Notes under the pieces: model-generated
Told to the model about the DNA's origin: nothing
Seen by the model: the letters and a program-made list of their open reading frames with translations, nothing else
Database searches by the model: none
Made by a program: the position numbers and the translations under genes
In this document: piece after piece, positions 43,945 through 52,679 of the stretch
Layout: every line of letters starts with the position of its first letter
Position numbering within the stretch: the stretch's first letter is position 1
Origin: Gordonibacter urolithinfaciens
GTDB lineage: Bacteria > Actinomycetota > Coriobacteriia > Coriobacteriales > Eggerthellaceae
Reading direction: 5' to 3'
NCBI RefSeq assembly: GCF_900199375.1
Contig: NZ_LT900217.1
Span: 124,001-188,000, forward strand
DNA length: 64,000 nt

Positions 43945-44859
43945 TCATCGCTTTCCTCTCGTGAAGAACTCGAGCCCCTTCGCGAAGCATGCCCCTGGGG
44001 ACGTGGCAAACGCCCGCACCCCGTACCCCATAGATTTCAGAAGCATGCCGCTACGTAGGCACGCGAACGCAAGCACCGCGTTATGTCTGAACTCTACGAA
44101 TCGGATGTCCCGCTTGCTCAGGCGCGAGTAGAAAACCTTCGCCGCCTCGTGACGCGCCATCTCGCCTTCGATCTTGTTCTGCCCGAGCGAGAGCCTCTCT
44201 CCCTTGTGGAGGTACTGGTGCACGTGAACCTCCGGCATATAGCCGATGCGTGCACCGGCCTCGATGCACCGCAGCATAAGCCACCAGTCCTGCCCGGTCG
44301 CCACCTCGCCGAAGCCCTCGATCCTGTCGAAAAGCTCTTTCTTGAGCAGGTAGATAGACGTGGGGCAGATAGGGGTCAGCAGGTGGGCGCGCAGCAGTCC
44401 GTCTCGTGAAAAGTCCTTGCAATGGTTCAGATAGCGATGCTCTACAAGCTTGCCTTCTTCGTTGTACCAAGCCACGTCCTGCCAGCTCATATCCAGGTCG
44501 TTTTCCATAGTGAAAACGACCTGGGTCTCGATCTTGTCGGGCAGGAACTCGTCGTCGTCGTCCAGAAAGGCGAGCCACTCGCCGCAAGCCTGCCTGCAAG
44601 CGACGTTGCGTGCTGCTCCACCGCCGGTCTTTCCGCCCGTCTCCACCTCGCGTAGGCGTCCGTCGGCCACATAGCACGCCAGTCGCCGCTTCGTCGCCTC
44701 GTCCTCAGGAGAACCGGGTACGTTGTCGTTTGCAATTAGCACCTCGATGTTGCGGTAGGTCTGTCCCAGCACGGAGTCGATCGCGCGCGGCAGCTTATTG
44801 GCGCGCCTGTACGTAGGGATCACCACAGTCACCAACGGGGTTTCGCTCAAGTTGCGCAT
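43945..44859 (-). CDS. glycosyltransferase, GT2 family
   Basis: The 304-residue GT-A enzyme has VTVVIPTYRRANKLPRAIDSVLGQTY at the start, the metal-binding LAFLDDDDEFLPDK near residue 95, and QDWWLMLR as the base region. The start at 44859 directly follows the upstream stop (two bases). It presumably adds the second sugar after the initiating transferase. Confidence 0.9.
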   Translation of the reverse strand: MRNLSETPLVTVVIPTYRRANKLPRAIDSVLGQTYRNIEVLIANDNVPGSPEDEATKRRLACYVADGRLREVETGGKTGGGAARNVACRQACGEWLAFLDDDDEFLPDKIETQVVFTMENDLDMSWQDVAWYNEEGKLVEHRYLNHCKDFSRDGLLRAHLLTPICPTSIYLLKKELFDRIEGFGEVATGQDWWLMLRCIEAGARIGYMPEVHVHQYLHKGERLSLGQNKIEGEMARHEAAKVFYSRLSKRDIRFVEFRHNAVLAFACLRSGMLLKSMGYGVRAFATSPGACFAKGLEFFTRGKR

Positions 44860-44861
44860 CG

Positions 44862-45596
44862 CTACCGCCCCGTCTTTCGCGCCATGGCGCCGAGGGTGCC
44901 GACGACTATCCCGGCGTCCATCCGCAAGCCGCACCGCCGCACATACTCGAGTTCTATACGCTGACGATCTCCATTCTCCCATGTGGCTTCGTTGCGTTCC
45001 GTCACCTGCCACAGCCCCGTCACGCCTGGGCGCACCGAGAGCGCCAAGTCGCGATGTTCTCCGAACTCGTGCGTCTCGGCCTCGGTCACGGGCCGCGGGC
45101 CCACGACCGACATGTCGCCCATCAGCACGTTCACTAACTGCGGGAACTCGTCTATCGAGGTCTTGCGTATGAAGCGCCCCAGGCGGGTCACGCGGGGGTC
45201 GCCCTCCACCTTTTGCTCGCGTCTCCACGCGGCCAGCTGCGCCTCGTCCAAGTAGCGCTCGGGGTGCTCGTGCGCGTCGGCCCGCATGCTGCGGAATTTG
45301 AATATGCGCATGGGCCTCCCGCCCCGGCCCACCCGCTCCTGTCTAAACACGGGGCCTCCGGGCGAATCCAAGCTGATAGCCAAAGCCAAAACCAAACCAG
45401 GTACCATTAGCGCCGCGAGCACGACAGCCGAGAACGCGATGTCGAACGCCCTCTTGGCGGCGCGGTAGCCCAAACGCGCACGGTTGCGCTTCGTGACCTC
45501 GGCATCCGAGAGTTCGGGAAGCGGCGCAAACGTCTCCTCGCATGCGAGTGCAACCGATCCCTCGTTCGAGCTCGACGTGGTTTTTTGCTGCGTCAT
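44862..45596 (-). CDS. undecaprenyl-phosphate sugar phosphotransferase (initiating transferase 2)
   Basis: This bacterial sugar transferase of 244 residues has one N-terminal membrane segment and the catalytic core FKFRSMRADAHEHPERY, RKTSIDEFPQLVNVLMGDMSVVGPRPV, RPGVTGLWQVT. It begins the repeat unit by moving a sugar-1-phosphate onto undecaprenyl phosphate. It has a paralogue immediately upstream, so two alternative first sugars are possible (inference). Confidence 0.92.
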   Translation of the reverse strand: MTQQKTTSSSNEGSVALACEETFAPLPELSDAEVTKRNRARLGYRAAKRAFDIAFSAVVLAALMVPGLVLALAISLDSPGGPVFRQERVGRGGRPMRIFKFRSMRADAHEHPERYLDEAQLAAWRREQKVEGDPRVTRLGRFIRKTSIDEFPQLVNVLMGDMSVVGPRPVTEAETHEFGEHRDLALSVRPGVTGLWQVTERNEATWENGDRQRIELEYVRRCGLRMDAGIVVGTLGAMARKTGR

Positions 45597-45602
45597 GCGG
45601 CA

Positions 45603-46394
45603 TCACCGACCGCATACGAACACGGGCTGCAAGAGAGCAAGCTGCGGCGACGGAACTGGCGGGCACGAGTGCGAAGCGCATCTAGAACGCCCCCCCCCGG
45701 TCACGACAACGCGAACCGTCTGGGCTATCAGCCTCAGGTCGGTCATGACGCCGCGCTCGGCGATGTAGCCAAGGTCCAGCCGCACCATGTCGTCGAAGTC
45801 AAGGTTGGAGCGGCCCCCCACCTGCCACGGCCCCGTGAGTCCCGGCTTCACGGCCAGACGCTGCATGGCCCAGGCGTCATAGAGCTCGACCTCCCAGGGC
45901 AACGGCGGGCGCGGGCCCACCACGGACATCTGCCCGAGAAACACGTTGATGAATTGGGGGAACTCGTCGATGGAGTGCCTGCGTATGAAGCGGCCGATCC
46001 TCGTCACCCGCGGATCGTCCGCGATCTTAAACATGGGTCCTTTCACTTCATTTTTCTCGCGTAGCTGTTCCAGGCAAGCATCGGCGTCCTCGACCATCGA
46101 CCGGAACTTCCACATGCGGAAGTACGACGGCTTGCCGTCTGCGCCGAACCCTCCCACACGCACCTGCCCATAGAACGGGTTGCCGGGGGACTCTATGCGT
46201 ATCGCCAGCGCCAACAAGATTGCAGGGATGAACCCAACCATGATCACCACAGCGGAAAACGCAATGTCGAACGCCCGTTTCACGAAACGGTAGCCGCGTC
46301 TCCCACGACTCCATTCCTCCCCGCGCATGTCTTCAGCAGGCGTCTCGGGTGCCCCCTCCCCAAGATCGAGGGCGCTGCTTGTGTCCGTTGCCAT
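45603..46394 (-). CDS. undecaprenyl-phosphate sugar phosphotransferase (initiating transferase 1), G9 tract at 3' end
   Basis: This is a 263-residue member of the same family as the next gene: KRAFDIAFSAVVI membrane segment, WKFRSMVEDAD, RRHSIDEFPQFINVFLGQMSVVGPRPPL, KPGLTGPWQVGGRSNLDF. The family normally ends within a few residues of VVTGGGA. Here a run of nine G on the coding strand (45698-45690) is followed in frame by about 28 unrelated residues to 45603. With ten G the protein would end GGGAF and stop at 45682. The tract may vary in length. Confidence 0.88.
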   Translation of the reverse strand: MATDTSSALDLGEGAPETPAEDMRGEEWSRGRRGYRFVKRAFDIAFSAVVIMVGFIPAILLALAIRIESPGNPFYGQVRVGGFGADGKPSYFRMWKFRSMVEDADACLEQLREKNEVKGPMFKIADDPRVTRIGRFIRRHSIDEFPQFINVFLGQMSVVGPRPPLPWEVELYDAWAMQRLAVKPGLTGPWQVGGRSNLDFDDMVRLDLGYIAERGVMTDLRLIAQTVRVVVTGGGRSRCASHSCPPVPSPQLALLQPVFVCGR

Positions 46395-46405
46395 CGTTGC
46401 CCCCT

Positions 46406-46993
46406 TCAGCTCTTGAAGGGGACGTCGAGGGGCATCTGCTCCACGAAGCCGCCGTCGGCGTCGCATACGTCCACCAGGCAGCGCCTGCGGTGGCGGTCGA
46501 TCTTTCGCACGCGGCGCTCCTGACCCATGAGGGGACCGGCAAGGACCCGAAGCTCGCCTTCCACGATGTGGGCCATCGAGCTGCGAAGCACGTGGTCTGC
46601 GTCCATGGAGGCCTCGAACCACTCCTGGGCCTCGAAGGCCAATGGCAAGAACCCGCGTCCGCTCTCGCTCGCGATGCGCGCAGGGAAGCTCAGGCGGGAA
46701 AGCTCCCTGTCCAAAGCCGTCACGTCGCCGGTCGCCACGAAGAAGTACTCGTGGTACATCTGCACGAGGTTGAGCGACCAGACGCCGGCGCGCTTGAACC
46801 AGCGCTCCTTGCGCAGCACGAACGCATCGGCCAGGAGGTCTGAGGGCACGATCTTTCGAATCTTCTCGCAGGTCGCCTGCTCGCGCCCTTCGGGCACATG
46901 CACCAGATACCAGCGCGTTTTGCCGCGCGGCGTCCTCCTGCCGCGAGGCAGCCCCATAGGCAGAGCGCTTGTCGATATCGAAGCCGTCCCCAT
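46406..46993 (-). CDS. NusG/RfaH-like transcription antiterminator
   Basis: The 195-residue protein has an N-terminal NGN-type domain (TRWYLVHVPEGREQATCEKIRK, VQMYHEYFFVAT) and a C-terminal KOW-like segment (VLAGPLMGQERRVRKIDRH). As the first gene of a long polysaccharide operon, it matches the UpxY/LoaP/RfaH role of letting RNA polymerase read through the operon. The start at 46993 follows GGAGGCGGGG. Its promoter is probably the invertible one immediately upstream. Confidence 0.87.
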   Translation of the reverse strand: MGTASISTSALPMGLPRGRRTPRGKTRWYLVHVPEGREQATCEKIRKIVPSDLLADAFVLRKERWFKRAGVWSLNLVQMYHEYFFVATGDVTALDRELSRLSFPARIASESGRGFLPLAFEAQEWFEASMDADHVLRSSMAHIVEGELRVLAGPLMGQERRVRKIDRHRRRCLVDVCDADGGFVEQMPLDVPFKS

Positions 46994-47070
46994 CGGATGA
47001 CCCCGCCTCCCTCTCTCAAGGCGACTCCGACAAAGCCTTGACCTGCGAGAATGCGGGGCAGCTGCGTCGG

Positions 47071-47211
47071 AAAGGTACACCTTTTGGCAGCTGCGACGCC
47101 AAAAGGGCCGTTCATGACATCCGAACGCGTCATTTGGGGTTTCTCAATAAAGAGCCCGCAAGGGGTCGTGTATAATGGTGAAATTCAACTACGGTAAAAA
47201 GGTGTACTTTT
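47071..47211. promoter_or_regulatory. candidate invertible promoter, OFF orientation
   Basis: AAAGGT-AC-ACCTTT at 47071-47084 and its inverse AAAGGT-GT-ACTTTT at 47198-47211 are near-identical palindromic sites. Their two-base asymmetric cores are opposed, as in serine-invertase crossover sites. Between them TATAAT (47171-47176) reads on the plus strand, away from the polysaccharide operon. Inversion between the cores would place it on the minus strand at about 47111-47106, some 110 bases upstream of the antiterminator gene. A serine recombinase gene begins the other flank. Confidence 0.65.
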
Positions 47212-47253
47212 GTGATGGGCTAAACATACCGTTTACCTGCTGCTATGCCGCTT

Positions 47254-47874
47254 CTATGAAGACTCCCCCTGATATTTCCCGTCCTCGCGCGCCCATCGCG
47301 CGAAGGTTGTCTCGCTCACCTTGCAGCGCGCGGCGGCCTCTTTCCGCGTTATGCGTCCGCCCCAGTAGGCCTCCCGCGTCTCCCCGTAGTTCGCAGGGCG
47401 TTTCTTCCTCGGACGCCCGAAGCTCACCCCGCGGGCTTTGGCGGCCGCTATGCCCTCGGCCTGCCGCTGCCTTATGTTCTCACGCTCGATTTGGGCAACG
47501 TAGCTTAGAAGCTGCAGCACGATGTCCGCTATCAGCACCCCCGTTATGCCGTCGCGCTCCTCGCGCGTGTCCAATACCGGCATGTCGAGCACCACGACAA
47601 ACACGCCGCGCACCTTCGTGACATCGCGCCATACGTCCAAGATCTCGGCATAGTCGCGTCCCAGCCGGTCGATGCTCTTAACTGCCAGCACGTCGCCCGG
47701 CCGCAGCGCACCCATCAGCCGATGCCACGCAGGCCGTTCGAAGTCCTTGCCGCTCGCCTTGTCGGCGTACACCGCCCCGTCCTCTACGCCGAATGCGCGC
47801 AGCGCGTCCAGCTGCCTGTCCAGATTCTGCTCACGCGAGCTCACCCGCGCGTAGCCGTACATCGTCGATGCCAT
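47254..47874 (-). CDS. serine recombinase (resolvase/invertase)
   Basis: The 206-residue enzyme has the catalytic N-terminal domain: YGYARVSSREQNLDRQ with the nucleophile Ser near residue 12, VKSIDRLGRDYAEILD, and ERENIRQRQAEGIAAAKARG. A short C-terminal Hin-like HTH (GRITRKEAAARCKVSETTFARW) follows. This is the size and layout of DNA invertases. It lies 43 bases from the right inverted site, in the same direction as the operon. No transposon partner genes are present, which favours a local switching role. Confidence 0.9.
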   Translation of the reverse strand: MASTMYGYARVSSREQNLDRQLDALRAFGVEDGAVYADKASGKDFERPAWHRLMGALRPGDVLAVKSIDRLGRDYAEILDVWRDVTKVRGVFVVVLDMPVLDTREERDGITGVLIADIVLQLLSYVAQIERENIRQRQAEGIAAAKARGVSFGRPRKKRPANYGETREAYWGGRITRKEAAARCKVSETTFARWAREDGKYQGESS

Positions 47875-48119
47875 GGCCCCTCCGATTCTCCCGTCGCTTG
47901 CATCACGGGAAACAGGCTAAGAGGTGTCCCTGCAATACCGAGGGCAGATCGACCCTCGGGTTCGATTTCATACTGTTGAAAAAAGAATTTTGGCACCTCG
48001 GAAAGAACGCCAGGGAATGCAAATGGAGCGAGGCCGCCAAGCAGCTTCGCTCCTCTTCTGGCAAATCGAGGCAGTTTGTTTGCACTTCCCCCGAGGCACG
48101 GGCGGCCCCGGCCCTGGCC

Positions 48120-49298
48120 CTACCGGCCGATACGGGTGGCGTCGGCCACGTTCATGGTCATGGTCTGGAAGCGGTTCTGCATGAAGTCGTTGTCGTAGTG
48201 CTTCGCGTAGAACTGCTCGATGGGCGTGTCGGGCGCCTTGCCCGCCATGCGCTGGTACCAGCAGTCGATGGACTGCACGGTCATCACGCCGTCCAGCAGC
48301 ATGAGCGCCGCGCACGCCGCCGTCACGCCGTAGCGCCAGTTCCACGGGATGAGGTTGATGAGCTTCAGCAGCTGCGGCAGCAGGAGCTTGATCCACGCCA
48401 CGCCCAGCACGCCCCACATCACCATGAACACGAAGTTCGTACGCCCGTCGATGGACAGGAACGTGCCCGAGTAATCCCACGCGCGGATGCCGAACGAGAA
48501 TTCCATGATCCAGCTCGTGAAGTACTCGAACGCCCCGCCGATGACGGCGCTCACGAGGAAGATCACCCACACGGGCTTGTCGTGGAAGCGGTTGAGAGCG
48601 ATGGTCATGAGCAGCGCGCCGAAGCCGTAGATGGGCGAGAACGGCCCGAACAGCAGGCCCGCGCGGTCCTGGTACTCGTGGTACAGCGCGAAGTGGAACA
48701 GCACCTCGATGATGAGCCCCAGCACGCAGCACACCACGAAGATCCAGAACAGGTTGAAGAAGTTCAGCGTGATAAAGCCGCGCTTCGGCTTAGCCTCGGC
48801 GGCCCGGCGCCGCTCTTCGCGGCGCTGCTCCTTGTCCATCTTGCGCAGCTTGCGCTGCAGCGCGCGCTCCTCGGCAAGCGACGGGTCCAGATAGCTCGTG
48901 ACCGCGATGAGGATGACGAGCTGCACCAGGTAGCCGATATGGTGCGCCGACAGGCCGAACAGCATGAGGGTGCCGATGATGGAAAGCACCGTGAGCGCTG
49001 CCAGCGTGTTCGCCGTGGCCGCAGCGTGCTTCCGACGGTTGAGCAGAAGGCGCACGCCCAGGAACACGAACAGCACGGCCGACGCCGCGAGCACCGCCAT
49101 GAGCGCGGCGAAGATGGCGACGGAGGCCGTGCGGTAGCCGGCGCCTCCCAGCCCCTGGACGAGCGAGACGGCCACCGGCACCAGGTCGCCAAGCGAGGCG
49201 AGGCCCCCCAGCACGCACAGCGCGCCGAACAGCTTCAGCGGCAACGGCACGCGCTGCCCGTCGGGCATGCGCCCCTCGTCGTTGCGATCTTCGGTCAT
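48120..49298 (-). CDS. putative ABC-transporter-like membrane protein (CmpB/PF06541 type)
   Basis: The 392-residue membrane protein has about four N-terminal segments. A charged cytosolic stretch (LRKMDKEQRREERRR) and a C-terminal domain of about five more segments follow. The second half shows the family pattern FGPFSPIYGFGALLM, GGAFEYFTSWIMEFSFGIRAWDYSG, IDGRTNFVFMVMWGVLG. The biochemical function of this family is unknown. It overlaps the GH3 glycosidase gene by four bases (ATGA). The 245 bases between it and the recombinase hold a short CCGAGGG/CCCTCGG hairpin (47938-47960 region) and no gene. Confidence 0.75.
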   Translation of the reverse strand: MTEDRNDEGRMPDGQRVPLPLKLFGALCVLGGLASLGDLVPVAVSLVQGLGGAGYRTASVAIFAALMAVLAASAVLFVFLGVRLLLNRRKHAAATANTLAALTVLSIIGTLMLFGLSAHHIGYLVQLVILIAVTSYLDPSLAEERALQRKLRKMDKEQRREERRRAAEAKPKRGFITLNFFNLFWIFVVCCVLGLIIEVLFHFALYHEYQDRAGLLFGPFSPIYGFGALLMTIALNRFHDKPVWVIFLVSAVIGGAFEYFTSWIMEFSFGIRAWDYSGTFLSIDGRTNFVFMVMWGVLGVAWIKLLLPQLLKLINLIPWNWRYGVTAACAALMLLDGVMTVQSIDCWYQRMAGKAPDTPIEQFYAKHYDNDFMQNRFQTMTMNVADATRIGR

Positions 49299-51724
49299 AC
49301 GTTGTCCCCTTCCCTCTCGGACGGCGCCCCCGCACCGCCGGGCGGCGGGGCGGGCTTGAGCGCACGCAGCTTCTTGAAGCCGCGGATGAAACGGTAGTTC
49401 AGAACGTCCACGGCGGCGCCTACCAGGTTCATATTCGTGCCCGACATGGCCAGCGTCCGCAGGGGCGTCTCCATGACGGCCAGCTCGGCCTGGGCGCGCC
49501 GCTCGGCGTCGCCTGCCAGAAGCAGCCTGAGCTCGCGGCGCAGCAGGTAATGCACCAAGCGCCCGACGAGCGACGCCTTCAAATCGCCTACCGTGGCGTT
49601 GGCCGTGTAGGGCCGCATGGGCACGACGACCTTGGGCAGCGCGCGGCCGTACAGCTTCCTGAACGCCTCGTCCGAGAACCCGCCGGGCCGCACGCGATGG
49701 TAGGCCTCCGGGGCGCCGTCCTCACGGCGCGGCGAGCCCGCCACCTCCACCCGCGCGCTCAGGCGCACGTCGCGGCTCGAGGCGGCAATGCGCACCTCGT
49801 AGGCGCCGGCTTCCACATCCCAAGCACGCATATCCGCATCGTAGTGCGCGAAGGCGCGCCTCGGCAGCGGAAGCGTCACGCGACATTCCTCGCCCGGCGC
49901 AAGCGCCGCCTTCGCGAAGCCCTTGAGCTCCTGCGGCGGCCGGAACGCTCCCGGCTCGAGCGGGGCCACATACAGCTGCACGGCCTCCCTGCCGGCGCAG
50001 GGGCCGTCGTTGCGCACGAGGCACGACACGGAAAAGCCCCCGTCGGGAGCCTCTCCCACCTGCAGGTCGCGGTAGGAGAACTCCGTGTACGACAGCCCAT
50101 GGCCGAACGGATAGGCCACGTCCGCGCCCGCAGCGTCGTAGTAGCGGTAGCCCGTGTAGACGCTCTCGCGGTAGCGCGCCTGGCGGCCCTTCTCGGGGAA
50201 GTGCTCCGCGCACGGCGTGTCCGCCAAGCGCACCGGCCACGTCTCGGCCAGCTTGCCCGAGGGGTTCGCGCGCCCCAGCAGCAGGTCGGCCGCCGCCTGC
50301 CCTCCCCGGCAACCGGCCAGGTAGCACAGCAGGACGGCGCGCGGGCGCCCGCGCCAGGGAAGCTCCACGGGGGAGCCGCCCTGCAGCACCGCCACCGTGT
50401 TCGGGTTCGCGGCGCACACGCGCTCCACGAGCGCGTTGTGGCCGGCGGGCAGCGCCATGTCGACCCGGTCGGCGCCCTCGGACTCCGAGGCGTCCGGGAG
50501 CCCCACGAACACCACGGCCACGTCCGCCGCGGCCGCTATGCGCGCAGCCTCGTCCAGCAGCGCCTCGTCCGCCTCCCCCGTGGCAGCATCGTAGCCGGGC
50601 GCGTAGGAGGCCGCCGCGCCGGCTGCCGCGAGCGCATCCCAGGCGCAGTCGAGCGGCACCGGGTTGATCTTCGACGAGCCCGCGCCCTGGTAGCGCGGCT
50701 CGCGCGCGAAGGCCCCGATCACCGCCACGCGCGCACCCGGCACGAGCGGCAGCGCACCGTCGTTCTCCAGGAGCACGGCCGAGCCCTCGGCCACGGCGCG
50801 GGCCACGTCCAGGCGCTCGTCCAGGCTCCGCACGACAGACGTGCCCTCCGCAGCCGCATGCTTGGCGTGCAGCTCCAGGATGCGGCGGACGGCCGCGTCG
50901 AGGCGCTCCTCGGAGAGCTCCCCCGCCTGCACGGCAGCGGCCACGTCGGCGCGGTAGTCGGCCCGCGGGCCCGGCATGACCAGGTCGAGGCCCGAGGGCA
51001 GGCTCGCCTTGTTGTCGTTCTCGGCGCCCCAATCGCTCACGTACGCGCCGTCGAAGCCCCACTCGTCGCGCGCCAGCGCCAGAAGGCGCGCGTTCTCGGA
51101 GCAGTACGCGCCGTCCAGCAGATTGTACGCCGTCATCACCGTCCAGGGCCGGGCCTTCTCCACCGCTATGCGGAACGGCTCCAGGTACAGCTCGTGCAGC
51201 GCGCGCTCGTCCACCACCGCGTCCACGATCAGCCGGTTCGTCTCCTGGTTGTTGCAGGCGAAGTGCTTGAGCGACGTTCCCACGCCCCGGCTCTGCACGC
51301 CCTCGATGTAGGCGGCCGCCAGCTCGCCGGCCAGGTGCGGGTCCTCGCTGAAGTACTCGAAGTTGCGGCCGCACAAGGGGCTGCGCTTCATGTTCGCGCC
51401 GGGCCCCAGCACCACGGCCACGCCCTGCCCGCGCGCCTCGTCGCCCAGCGCCTCGCCCATCGTGCGCACGAGGTCCGCGTCGAAGGAGCACGCCGCGGCG
51501 CTCGCCGTGGGGAAGCACACCGCCGGCTCGCTGCCCGCGAGCCCCAGGTTGTCCGCCGTGTCCGCCTGCCGGCGCAGCCCGTGGGGGCCGTCCGAAACCG
51601 TGATGGGGCCTATGCCCAGGCGCGGGCACCCGCCCAGCTCCCAGTAGCCCTCGCCCGTCAGGCACGCGCATTTCTCCTCAAGGGTCATGGCTGCCACGAC
51701 GGCATCGACATCGAAGAGCGACAT
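49295..51724 (-). CDS. glycoside hydrolase family 3 (beta-glucosidase-like)
   Basis: This is a hydrolase of beta-linked sugars, 809 residues, without a signal peptide, so probably cytosolic. The catalytic domain has VSDGPHGLRRQ, LGPGANMKRSPLCGRNFEYFSEDP, TSLKHFACNNQETNR and the nucleophile Asp in YVSDWGAEND near residue 250. The second alpha/beta domain and a C-terminal fibronectin-III-like domain (QELKGFAKAALAPGEECRV) follow. The start at 51724 has GGAGGGGGC upstream. A TATAAT box lies at 51816-51811. It is coupled to the downstream membrane protein. Confidence 0.9.
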   Translation of the reverse strand: MSLFDVDAVVAAMTLEEKCACLTGEGYWELGGCPRLGIGPITVSDGPHGLRRQADTADNLGLAGSEPAVCFPTASAAACSFDADLVRTMGEALGDEARGQGVAVVLGPGANMKRSPLCGRNFEYFSEDPHLAGELAAAYIEGVQSRGVGTSLKHFACNNQETNRLIVDAVVDERALHELYLEPFRIAVEKARPWTVMTAYNLLDGAYCSENARLLALARDEWGFDGAYVSDWGAENDNKASLPSGLDLVMPGPRADYRADVAAAVQAGELSEERLDAAVRRILELHAKHAAAEGTSVVRSLDERLDVARAVAEGSAVLLENDGALPLVPGARVAVIGAFAREPRYQGAGSSKINPVPLDCAWDALAAAGAAASYAPGYDAATGEADEALLDEAARIAAAADVAVVFVGLPDASESEGADRVDMALPAGHNALVERVCAANPNTVAVLQGGSPVELPWRGRPRAVLLCYLAGCRGGQAAADLLLGRANPSGKLAETWPVRLADTPCAEHFPEKGRQARYRESVYTGYRYYDAAGADVAYPFGHGLSYTEFSYRDLQVGEAPDGGFSVSCLVRNDGPCAGREAVQLYVAPLEPGAFRPPQELKGFAKAALAPGEECRVTLPLPRRAFAHYDADMRAWDVEAGAYEVRIAASSRDVRLSARVEVAGSPRREDGAPEAYHRVRPGGFSDEAFRKLYGRALPKVVVPMRPYTANATVGDLKASLVGRLVHYLLRRELRLLLAGDAERRAQAELAVMETPLRTLAMSGTNMNLVGAAVDVLNYRFIRGFKKLRALKPAPPPGGAGAPSEREGDNV

Positions 51725-51780
51725 GCCCCCTCCAGCCCGCCCCCCGCTCACCATCCGCCTCGCCTTCCCCTCGAACATTG

Positions 51781-51832
51781 CCGAGCCGATCCTTCCTTTA
51801 TCCCCACATGATTATAAAGGTTCTTGGCTCGG
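51781..51832. promoter_or_regulatory. GH3 promoter region with flanking inverted repeat
   Basis: CCGAGCC (51781-51787) and GGCTCGG (51826-51832) flank a minus-strand TATAAT (51816-51811). The dyad may be an operator, or a terminator for the LytTR gene ending at 51839. Confidence 0.4.
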
Positions 51833-51838
51833 CCGCCC

Positions 51839-52558
51839 CTATCCGACGCTGAGCGCGTCGGTGAAATAACGGTAATAGGCCTCGTGCATCTTGCGCCGCT
51901 CCTTCACGCGCACGGGCACGCAGGTGCCGTCCCGCAGGATGAAGTCGTCGCGCACGTCCACGATGAAGTCCATGTTCACGATGAAGCTGCGATGGCAGCG
52001 CAGGAAGCGGGGATCGCGAAGCTCGTCGGCCACGTCGTCGAGCTTCGCCAGGCTGCGATGGCAGGAGCCGTCGGACCGATGCAGCAGCACCGCATGGTCG
52101 CGGCTTTCCAGGTAGACGATGCTGCGGTAATCGAAATAGCGGCGCGCAGAGCCCACGCGGAACGCGAGGCGCGGCGAGGTGGCCGGCAGCACACGGTCGA
52201 GCACGGCGGCCAGCTTGCGCGGGTCCGCCGGCTTCACGAGATAGCCCGTAGCCTGCACTTCGTAGCTCTCCACCGCATGTTCGCGCGATACGGTCAGAAA
52301 CACGAGGGGCACGCTGGGATCGTGCTCGCGCAGCTTCCGCGCCACGGCGATGCCGTCCTCGCCCTCGAGGTATACGTCGAGGAACACCAGGTCGAACGGA
52401 TCGGCACCCGCGGCCACCTCGGCGACGAGCGGCCCGCCGCCCGCATACTCCTCGAAGCGGGGACGGTAGCCTCGGGTGACCAGATGCCGGTCCACCGCCG
52501 CCCTCAACTCCCGCCGTTGCGCCCCGTCATCGTCGCACAGCGCGATTCTCAAGCCCAT
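51839..52558 (-). CDS. LytTR-family response regulator
   Basis: The 239-residue protein has a receiver domain (RIALCDDD, phosphorylation Asp in VFLDVYLEG near residue 60, Lys in LVKPADP) and a C-terminal LytTR DNA-binding domain (YFDYRSIVYLESRDHAVLLH, RFLRCHRSFIVNMDFI). No sensor kinase gene is adjacent, so the activating signal is unknown. It lies upstream of the GH3 gene on the same strand and may control it or act elsewhere. Confidence 0.9.
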   Translation of the reverse strand: MGLRIALCDDDGAQRRELRAAVDRHLVTRGYRPRFEEYAGGGPLVAEVAAGADPFDLVFLDVYLEGEDGIAVARKLREHDPSVPLVFLTVSREHAVESYEVQATGYLVKPADPRKLAAVLDRVLPATSPRLAFRVGSARRYFDYRSIVYLESRDHAVLLHRSDGSCHRSLAKLDDVADELRDPRFLRCHRSFIVNMDFIVDVRDDFILRDGTCVPVRVKERRKMHEAYYRYFTDALSVG

Positions 52559-52679
52559 CCTCCTCGTGTTCTTCCCCGGTACAAATCACGTTTTCCTATT
52601 GTCCAGCCAAGAGGGCTTTGCTGTCCAGTGCCGCTTTCGCAGGCTTCGCGGCCGTTTACGCAACAGGGAAGCCGCGCGC

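Noticed and set aside
47171-47176. TATAAT box as promoter of the serine recombinase
   Set aside because: It reads on the plus strand, opposite to the recombinase gene, so it cannot drive it in this orientation.
47198-47253. A gene read from the plus-strand promoter at 47171
   Set aside because: No start codon with an adequate ribosome site and open frame follows; the next coding sequence is antisense.
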